DNA of 64,000 bases, from the NCBI RefSeq assembly GCF_900683735.1, contig NZ_LR215979.1:2232001-2296000 (forward strand), written 5' to 3'. Shown here piece after piece: positions 54,876 through 61,848 of this stretch. Made by a program: the position numbers and the translations under genes. Every line of letters starts with the position of its first letter. Within the stretch, counting starts at the first letter, position 1. The notes under the pieces were generated by a model. That model had not been told where the DNA came from and ran no database searches. It was given only the letters and a program-made list of their open reading frames with translations. Source of the DNA: Fusobacterium ulcerans ATCC 49185. Lineage in GTDB: Bacteria > Fusobacteriota > Fusobacteriia > Fusobacteriales > Fusobacteriaceae.

Positions 54876-56178
54876 AATTAAAATTTATTTTTATTATTCT
54901 GCTTGGTCTTCCATATTGAGTTATAATATTTTTTCCTACAATTTCTATATATCCAGCATTTTCCAGCTTTTCAATTATTCTGTCCATGCTTCTTATTGAT
55001 ATCCCACATTTAGTTGCCAGCTCTTTAGAAGTAAAGTTTTTCTTTTGTTCTCTTTCTATGATATTATAGATTTGAAATATTTTATTTAGACTCACTTGAG
55101 ATTCATCTGCTATTTTATAAAATCTTTTGTTTATCTCTAAAGAATCATCTGTATTATTGTATTTGATAGGACCATAGATTCTATTGCCACTGTATATAAC
55201 ATAGAGGATATTTTCACCTTTCTGTTTTGCTTTTTCCATGGCAATATTTGCATTATATTTAGCTTCTATTGCAGTTTCTCCATATCCTATTCCAATAGAG
55301 ATAGAATTAAAAATCTGATTTTTTAAATTTTCAAAAAGTTCTATATTGTATAAATTATCTGTTTCAGACTCCAAAATTTCCTTAGTGGAGAAGAGTAGAT
55401 AACTATCCTTTGATGGTTCTATTACGGCTGCCTGAATCTTTTGAGCAAAAAAATAAATCTGTTCTGATACTTTCATTTTATCTAAAATATATCTATATTC
55501 ATTTTTATCATTGATTGAATACTCTTTTGGAATATTTATACAGATTGATAAAACAACTAACTGACTTTTTTGATTGATTTTTGCCTGATATTTTAGATAT
55601 GCCTTTTTAAAGGACTCTCTTATGGTATTGTAAGTAGGAACTGCTACAATATGTGGTATTCCCTCTTTTTCTAACATTTTAGTAACTTTATACAATGCAG
55701 TTATACAACAACTTGTTTTTCCCTGCCTATAATTTGTCCTGTGAAATTCAAAAACCCTGTTATTATACTCTACATCTAGTATAGACTCATTGATTACCTG
55801 AATTTTTAAATCCTGAGCAAATCCTATTTCAGCGTATATTTCCTCCAGAACATCTTTAGAATATGTATCAAAACTTATATTTTTTATATCATATCCTCTT
55901 TCTATAACTTCCAGTAAAGCTCTTAGGAGTCTGTCACCATGTCGAGGGAATTTTTCCCAGATAGTCTCAGGTTGAATGTGTTGTAAGGCATATTTATAGC
56001 ATAGCATTCCTGTGAACATCAAAACATCATATTTTTTTTGGATTTTTTCCAACATTTCAGGAACTTTTTTGTAATCATCATAAATAATATTGGTTATATT
56101 TATTTGGTCAAATTCTTTTTTTACAACCATATTTATTTTTTCTATGTATGATGAAGATGCAACTAATCCAACCTTCAT
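54874..56178 (-). CDS. Three-part transcriptional regulator: sensor-like, degenerate cyclase-like and winged-helix regions
   Basis: A 434-residue cytoplasmic protein, not assigned to a named family. Residues about 1-190 resemble the PrpR-N/periplasmic-binding-like fold (VGLVASSSYIEKI, YDVLMFTGMLCYKYAL). Residues about 200-345 look like a degenerate GGDEF or GTP-cyclohydrolase-III-like domain: a FNSISIGIGYGETAIEAKYN stretch, then NIAMEKAKQKGENILYVI, where a GGDEF domain has its second half, but no GGDEF/GGEEF loop. The last 80 residues form a winged helix (KELATKCGISIRSMDRIIEKLENAGYIEIVG). It probably controls the adjacent deacylase operon in response to a small molecule. Its own promoter is at 56201-56228. 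Confidence 0.7.
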   Translation of the reverse strand: MKVGLVASSSYIEKINMVVKKEFDQINITNIIYDDYKKVPEMLEKIQKKYDVLMFTGMLCYKYALQHIQPETIWEKFPRHGDRLLRALLEVIERGYDIKNISFDTYSKDVLEEIYAEIGFAQDLKIQVINESILDVEYNNRVFEFHRTNYRQGKTSCCITALYKVTKMLEKEGIPHIVAVPTYNTIRESFKKAYLKYQAKINQKSQLVVLSICINIPKEYSINDKNEYRYILDKMKVSEQIYFFAQKIQAAVIEPSKDSYLLFSTKEILESETDNLYNIELFENLKNQIFNSISIGIGYGETAIEAKYNANIAMEKAKQKGENILYVIYSGNRIYGPIKYNNTDDSLEINKRFYKIADESQVSLNKIFQIYNIIEREQKKNFTSKELATKCGISIRSMDRIIEKLENAGYIEIVGKNIITQYGRPSRIIKINFN

Positions 56179-56200
56179 TTTCCCCCCCTTTTTTTACTGT

Positions 56201-56228
56201 ATTATAGCATGGGATTTATAGAAGTTAA
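56201..56228 (-). promoter_or_regulatory. Promoter of the three-part regulator gene
   Basis: On the minus strand TTAACT (56228-56223), 16 bases ending in TGC, TATAAT (56206-56201): extended -10 promoter 22 bases before the ATG. Confidence 0.65.
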
Positions 56229-56349
56229 AATAAAAAATCATCTCATAGAATCAGAAACAGGTTTGAAATCTAAAGATGGTTAGTCTTTTAATTATGTAAA
56301 TTCATTTTAAATTTTGTTGTTAAATAGTTTTGGATGAAAGAAAAAAATT

Positions 56350-56544
56350 ATGATTTTCTCTCTTCTTATTCCTTCAACATTATATGAATCTAAATTATCT
56401 ATTGATAATGCATATTTAGGATAATTGTCATTTATATTTTTTAACGGATTTTATCCTTGGGCATTAGTAAAAGAAATAGATATTGAAAAAATAAAATCAG
56501 AAGATTTCAGTTTAGAAAAAACTTTAGAAGGAAAACATTATTAA
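56350..56544 (+). pseudogene. Unrecognised gene remnant with an in-frame stop
   Basis: One plus-strand frame runs from ATG 56350 to TAA 56542-56544, 65 codons, interrupted by a TAA at 56422-56424. The second part reads GFYPWALVKEIDIEKIKSED, which looks like real coding sequence. No ribosome-binding site precedes the ATG, so the N-terminal part may be missing too. Family unknown. The region 56229-56349 holds nothing recognisable. Confidence 0.4.
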
Positions 56545-56561
56545 TAATTTATAATAAAAAA

Positions 56562-56606
56562 AGCTGAGTAACATTTAAAAAAATGTTTTACTCAGCTCTC
56601 TTTTTT
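56562..56606 (+). terminator. Left-end hairpin of the IS91-like element, copy 1
   Basis: AGCTGAGTAACATTT (56562-56576) pairs with AAATGTTTTACTCAGCT (56581-56597) with a small bulge, followed by TCTCTTTTTTG. It stops outside transcription from entering the transposase gene and may be part of the element end. An identical hairpin opens copy 2 at 57999. Confidence 0.7.
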
Positions 56607-57999
56607 GTATAATATAGTTACCACCCTAATTATACAAAGGAGACATACATGCAAATCAAACATATTATCTCTAAAATCAATATAACAAATCTTTTAGGTA
56701 AAATCAAGAAATATTTTAAAAATGAGCATTTTGAGGATGTTAAACAGACTATTCAAAAATTCTTAGCTTGTTCTATTGATAAATCTTTTCTCTCTCTTCA
56801 ATGCCCTAATTGTCATGATGCGCATAAAATTAAAGTTACTTGTAAATCTAGATTTTGTCCTTCCTGCGGTAAACGTTATTCTGCTGTTTGAACTGAAAAA
56901 ACTTCCGCTTCTCTTATTGATGTTAAACATAGAAGTGTCCTTTTTACTATTCCTGAAGAACTTAGAATGTTTTTCTTCTATGATAGAGATCTTTTAACTA
57001 AGCTTGCTTATGCTGTTAATGATGTTTTTAAATATCAATTTCATAACATTAAAGCAAAAAATCAAAGAATTCATAAAATTTCAAAATATTCTTCTAAATA
57101 CTTTACTAACTCAGATATCATTCATTATGGATTGATTACTGTTATTCACACCTTTGGACGCGATCTTAAATGGAACCCTCATATTCATGCTATTGTTACT
57201 TTAGGTGGTTTCAATAAAAACTACCAATTTCTTGAAAAAAAATATTTTCATGTCAATTCCATTGCTGGACAATGGAAAAAAATGGTTATTGATATTGTTA
57301 AATCTGGAAATTATGACAAGCCTGAAATTAAAGCTAAAGCTTATGCTGCTGCTAACTACCTTTATCGCAAAAATACAAGATTCTTTTTCAATGTTGCAAA
57401 AAATGATTTAAATAATAATATTTATGCAATTAAATATATTGGCAGATATCTAGCAAGAGCTCCTATCGCAGAATATAAAATTATTGATTTTTATGATAAT
57501 AAGGTTACTTTCTATTATGAAAGTCTTGCTGATGATAAACAAAGAATTGAGCTTACTTTAGATGCAGAAACATTTCTTTCCAAATTAATTATTCACATTC
57601 CCCCTAAACATTTCAAAATGATTAGGCGCTTTGGAATCTATTCTAGAAATATTAAATCAGAACTTAAAAACATCATGAAATTCATGAGAAAATATGTCTC
57701 TAAATATTCCAATTTTACTTTTTATCAACTTGAAATATGGAAAGCTTTTGGAGTAAATCCTTTTTATTGTTTTAAATGTAATACCAGAATGAAAGTTAAA
57801 AAAATATCATATTTTAATATACATACAGGCTCCATTTGCTGGAAAGAATATCGCTAAATAGCTGATTAACAATCAGCTTTTTTGTGCTGTCAATTTTAAT
57901 CTTATTCAATTAATATATCTAATATGAATACAAAATAATTAACATTTTTTATTTTTTCAACAAATTTATCAAATTATAATTTCCTAAGAAATAAAAAAA
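56563..57999 (+). mobile_element. IS91-family insertion sequence, copy 1 (1437 bp)
   Basis: The first of two direct tandem copies. The unit runs from the left hairpin (GCTGAG at 56563) to the poly-A before the next GCTGAG at 58000. It holds one transposase gene interrupted by TGA, and a right hairpin AGCTGATT/AATCAGCT with T-run at 57860-57883, followed by about 115 bases of non-coding end. No inverted terminal repeats are seen, which fits rolling-circle (HUH) elements. The left edge, the junction and the right edge all show AATAAAAAA. Exact ends are uncertain by a few A residues. Confidence 0.8.
56649..57857 (+). pseudogene. IS91-type HUH transposase, interrupted by TGA (copy 1)
   Basis: A 402-codon frame broken by TGA at 56889-56891. 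The N-terminal part has the IS91-type zinc finger LQCPNCHDAHK and CKSRFCPSCGKRYSAV. The TGA stands where relatives have a conserved Trp (CGKxYxxxW). The rest continues in the same frame: HTFGRDLKWNPHIHAIVTLGG with the HUH motif HIH (Y2_Tnp domain), then YIGRYLARAPIAEYKI with the catalytic-Tyr region, and the HIPPKHFKMIRRFGIYSRN segment typical of IS91. All other Trp codons are TGG. AAGGAG precedes the ATG. The gene is inactive unless the TGA is read through. Confidence 0.85.
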
Positions 58000-59398
58000 G
58001 CTGAGTAACATTTAAAAAAATGTTTTACTCAGCTCTCTTTTTTGTATAATATAGTTACCACCCTAATTATACAAGGGAGACATACATGCACTTTTAGGTA
58101 AAATCAAGAAATATTTTAAAAATGAGCATTTTGAGGATATTAAACAGACTATTCAAAAATTCTTAGCTTGTTCTATTGATAAATCTTTTCTCTCTCTTCA
58201 ATGCCCTAATTGTCATGATGCGCATAAAATTAAAGTTACTTGTAAATCTAGATTTTGTCCTTCCTGCGGTAAACGTTATTCTGCTCTTTGAACTGAAAAA
58301 ACTTCCACTTCTCTTATTGATGTTAAACATAGAAGTGTCCTTTTTACTATTCCTGAAGAACTTAGAATGTTTTTCTTCTATGATAGAGATCTTTTAACTA
58401 AGCTTGCTTATGCTGTTAATGATGTTTTTAAATATCAATTTCATAACATTAAAGCAAAAAATCAAAGAATTCATAAAATTTCAAAATATTCTTCTAAATA
58501 CTTTACTAACTCAGATATCATTCATTATGGATTGATTACTGTTATTCACACCTTTGGACGCGATCTTAAATGGAACCCTCATATTCATGCTATTGTTACT
58601 TTAGGTGGTTTCAATAAAAACTACCAATTTCTTGAAAAAAAATATTTTCATGTCAATTCCATTGCTGGACAATGGAAAAAAATGGTTATTGATATTGTTA
58701 AATCTGGAAATTATGACAAGCCTGAAATTAAAGCTAAAGCTTATGCTGCTGCTAACTACCTTTATCGCAAAAATACAAGATTCTTTTTCAATGTTGCAAA
58801 AAATGATTTAAATAATAATATTTATGCAATTAAATATATTGGCAGATATCTAGCAAGAGCTCCTATCGCAGAATATAAAATTATTGATTTTTATGATAAT
58901 AAGGTTACTTTCTATTATGAAAGTCTTGCTGATGATAAACAAAGAATTGAGCTTACTTTAGATGCAGAAACATTTCTTTCCAAATTAATTATTCACATTC
59001 CCCCTAAACATTTCAAAATGATTAGGCGCTTTGGAATCTATTCTAGAAATATTAAATCAGAACTTAAAAACATCATGAAATTCATGAGAAAATATGTCTC
59101 TAAATATTCCAATTTTACTTTTTATCAACTTGAAATATGGAAAGCTTTTGGAGTAAATCCTTTTTATTGTTTTAAATGTAATACCAGAATGAAAGTTAAA
59201 AAAATATCATATTTTAATATACATACAGGCTCCATTTGCTGGAAAGAATATCGCTAAATAGCTGATTAACAATCAGCTTTTTTGTGCTGTCAATTTTAAT
59301 CTTATTCAATTAATATATCTAATATGAATACAAAATAATTAACATTTTTTATTTTTTCAACAAATTTATCAAATTATAATTTCCTAAGAAATAAAAAA
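58000..59398 (+). mobile_element. IS91-family insertion sequence, copy 2 (1399 bp)
   Basis: The second direct copy, joined directly to copy 1. It differs by a 37-base deletion just after the transposase ATG and by a few single bases near the start of the gene; the last 296 codons encode an identical protein. The copy ends at the poly-A (59393-59398) that is also the T-run of the S9 peptidase terminator. Confidence 0.8.
58085..59257 (+). pseudogene. IS91-type transposase, deletion plus TGA (copy 2)
   Basis: As copy 1, but 37 bases are missing after ATGCA, which throws the start out of frame (ATG-CAC-TTT-TAG). The same TGA is present in place of the conserved Trp codon (58289-58291). Two codon changes near it (Val to Leu before the TGA, Ala to Thr after) separate the copies. 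The zinc finger and HUH domain otherwise remain readable. Confidence 0.85.
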
Positions 59399-59429
59399 GG
59401 ATGATATGAAAATAAATTCACATCATCCT
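59393..59429 (-). terminator. Terminator of the S9 peptidase gene
   Basis: AGGATGATATG (59398-59408) and CACATCATCCT (59419-59429) form an 11-bp stem with one mismatch; on the minus strand TTTTTTATTTC follows. The IS91-like array starts exactly at this T-run. Confidence 0.85.
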
Positions 59430-59451
59430 AATATTTTATTAAAAATTTAAA

Positions 59452-61434
59452 CTAATCTTTTAAATATTTCTCAAACCAGTTAGTCATTTCTTCAAGTCTT
59501 CTTACTCTATGTTTTGGTTTTCCACTTCTTGAAAGTTCATGGTTTTCTCCTCTGAACATGCAAAGTCTAGCTTCCACACCATGATATTTTAAAGCTGTAA
59601 ACATCTGTATTCCTTCAGCAAGCCAGCATCTATAGTCTTCTTCTGAATGGATAAACAATGTAGGTGTTTTAGCTTTATCTGCATATTTCATTGGTGAATG
59701 CCACCATAATTTTTCTTGATTTATCCAAGGAGTTGAAGCATTCTGATCTGCATTGAAATAATATCCTATATCTGTAGTTCCAAACTTAGATATCCAGTTA
59801 GCTATACTTCTTTGAGAAGCAGCACATCTGAATCTGTCTGTATGTCCAATTATCCAGTTAGTCATGAATCCACCATATGACCCTCCAGTTACTCCTACTC
59901 TGTCAGCTTTTATTGGATATTTCTCTAACACTACATCTGTAAATTTCATTAAATCATCATAATCAATAGTTCCATATTTTCCTCTGATATCAGCAAAGGC
60001 ATTCCCTCTTCCATCTCCTCCACGTGGATTACAGAAGAATACAAAATATCCCATATTTGCCCAAACCTGCATTTCATGATAAAATACTTCCCCAAATACA
60101 GTTTTTGGTCCTCCATGAATATCCAAAATAGCTGGATAAGTTTTTGTTTCATCATAATCTACAGGTTTTAATACCCATCCTTCTATTTCAATTCCATCAT
60201 TTACAAAATTACATTTTTCAGGAATAGAAAGTTTTTTATCTGTATATATATTTTCATTGAATGCAGTAATTTGAGTTTCTTCACCATCTTTTAAACTATA
60301 TATTTCTTGAAGTTTTATTCCTCTAAGTCCAATAAAAAGAATTTCATCTCCATGGACATCATAGGCATCTACTGATCCATTAGCTTTAGTAAGCACAGTT
60401 TCATTTCCAGCAAGATCTATAGTATTCAAAAAAGAATCTTTAAATACAGTAGTTGGGAAATACAATTTTCCATTAGCTACTCTGTAAGCTTTTCCTCCAC
60501 CATATCTGCAGTCTGAACCAACAGTATTTATCATCCATGTGTCATGTTTTTTCAACAATTCAACTTTTCCATTTTTAATAACATAGAAACTTGGATTTTG
60601 GTTCATTCCATATTCTTTGCAGTCGTTTAATGCACATATAACTGCATCTTCTAAAAACTCAGCATAACTTACTCTGAAATTTGCATCTATTGGAAGAAGT
60701 GTTTCTGTTTTTTTAGAAGCTATATCATAACAGAATATTCCTTCTCTTTGCTCCAACTTTCCTTCAAATACATTTCCAACATAAAGTACTTTTCCATCTT
60801 TATATGAAAAATAAGTTACAACTGTATGTTCACAAGTCAATGGTGTCACTTCATTAGATACTCTGTTATATAAATAAAGTCTATTTCTTTTTTGATTAGT
60901 AAATCCTCCACCATTACTCCAGAACGGAATTTCATCAAGAACTTCATAATCTTTTTCCTCTTTTAATTTTGCAACAGCTTTAGTCCTCTCTTCTCCTGTC
61001 ATCTCATTCAAATTAATTCCATAGTTGTCATATTTAGCTGTAAGAAGAAAGTTATCTTTATCTATCATCTTTATAGCAGTAATCAAAAGAGGAATCTGCA
61101 TATATTTATCTGCTTCTCCTCCATTGATGTTTATTGAATAATAAGCAGTCCATTTTTCTCCTTGACTTACTTTTTCCTTTAATTTAGCATCTCTTGCAGC
61201 TGGAAAAATAATTGTAGAATCATCTATCCATAAAAATGATCTTTCCTCATTTAAAGATGTCAATTTTGAATATTTTTTAGTTTTATTATTTAGAAGCCAG
61301 ATATTAGATTGATAGTTGTTATCATCATAATTTGTAGTATTTACTACAAAACCTGCATTTTCTCCATTTGGTGAAAATTCAAGATTAGAAAGATATTTGT
61401 AGTCTAAAAAATCTTTTAACTTTAGGTTTTCCAT
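59452..61434 (-). CDS. S9-family serine peptidase (acylaminoacyl-peptidase/oligopeptidase type)
   Basis: A 660-residue cytoplasmic enzyme without signal peptide. The N-terminal 400 residues form a beta-propeller of WD40/DPP-like repeats that limits access to short peptides. The C-terminal alpha/beta-hydrolase domain carries the triad: Ser519 in GGSYGG, Asp600 in HSEEDYR and His632 in GENHELSR. The oxyanion segment ILDIHGGPKTVFGE is present. The family cleaves short peptides or removes acylated N-terminal residues. Single gene with its own consensus promoter; GGAGG precedes the ATG. A role in peptide catabolism fits an amino-acid-fermenting organism. Confidence 0.93.
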   Translation of the reverse strand: MENLKLKDFLDYKYLSNLEFSPNGENAGFVVNTTNYDDNNYQSNIWLLNNKTKKYSKLTSLNEERSFLWIDDSTIIFPAARDAKLKEKVSQGEKWTAYYSININGGEADKYMQIPLLITAIKMIDKDNFLLTAKYDNYGINLNEMTGEERTKAVAKLKEEKDYEVLDEIPFWSNGGGFTNQKRNRLYLYNRVSNEVTPLTCEHTVVTYFSYKDGKVLYVGNVFEGKLEQREGIFCYDIASKKTETLLPIDANFRVSYAEFLEDAVICALNDCKEYGMNQNPSFYVIKNGKVELLKKHDTWMINTVGSDCRYGGGKAYRVANGKLYFPTTVFKDSFLNTIDLAGNETVLTKANGSVDAYDVHGDEILFIGLRGIKLQEIYSLKDGEETQITAFNENIYTDKKLSIPEKCNFVNDGIEIEGWVLKPVDYDETKTYPAILDIHGGPKTVFGEVFYHEMQVWANMGYFVFFCNPRGGDGRGNAFADIRGKYGTIDYDDLMKFTDVVLEKYPIKADRVGVTGGSYGGFMTNWIIGHTDRFRCAASQRSIANWISKFGTTDIGYYFNADQNASTPWINQEKLWWHSPMKYADKAKTPTLFIHSEEDYRCWLAEGIQMFTALKYHGVEARLCMFRGENHELSRSGKPKHRVRRLEEMTNWFEKYLKD

Positions 61435-61481
61435 TTGTGTGCCTCCATCGTTTTAATATATTAATGCTTGAATTACCTAAT

Positions 61482-61510
61482 ATTATATATTAGAATCATG
61501 GACTTTACAA
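61482..61510 (-). promoter_or_regulatory. Promoter of the S9 peptidase gene
   Basis: On the minus strand TTGTAA (61510-61505), 17 bases, TATAAT (61487-61482), 48 bases before the ATG. Confidence 0.7.
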
Positions 61511-61848
61511 TTGATTATTTACAAATTCAAGATGTTTTTTTTATTTAGAGAATTATAATTTTCACTATTATTTTTTCATTATGAAATTTATTATTTCTAT
61601 TAATTATATCAAGAAATTTTTGCAATATATCAGAAATATAAAAAACATAAAAAATAAATTCAAAATAGCAAGATAATAATTTTAATGTTATACTTTATAT
61701 GAAAGGGTAAAATCTTACTTCTTGGATAAAAATCTAAAAACTTTTATTTAAATAAGATTCCCTATTAAAAATAAAATAAATTTATTCTTTATTTTAAAAT
61801 AATAATATATAATCATAAATATAAAAATCATACTTACTAGGAGATATT
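61511..61848. other. AT-rich intergenic region upstream of smc
   Basis: About 340 bases of extremely AT-rich sequence between divergent genes. A weak plus-strand promoter candidate ending in TATACT lies near 61690. No hairpin with T-run, no ORF and no repeat that I could support. Confidence 0.5.

Noticed and set aside
56889-56891. TGA as a selenocysteine codon or Mycoplasma-type Trp code
   Set aside because: The aligned residue in relatives is Trp, not Cys; no clear stem-loop follows directly; all other Trp codons in the element are TGG and the rest of the window uses the standard code.
56563-59398. The long direct repeat as a CRISPR or large tandem-repeat protein array
   Set aside because: The unit is 1.4 kb and encodes an IS91-type transposase; no short spaced repeats are present.
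61435-61848. Replication origin in the AT-rich region before smc
   Set aside because: No DnaA-box cluster (TTATCCACA-like) was seen and no dnaA/dnaN gene is near; AT-richness alone is not evidence here.
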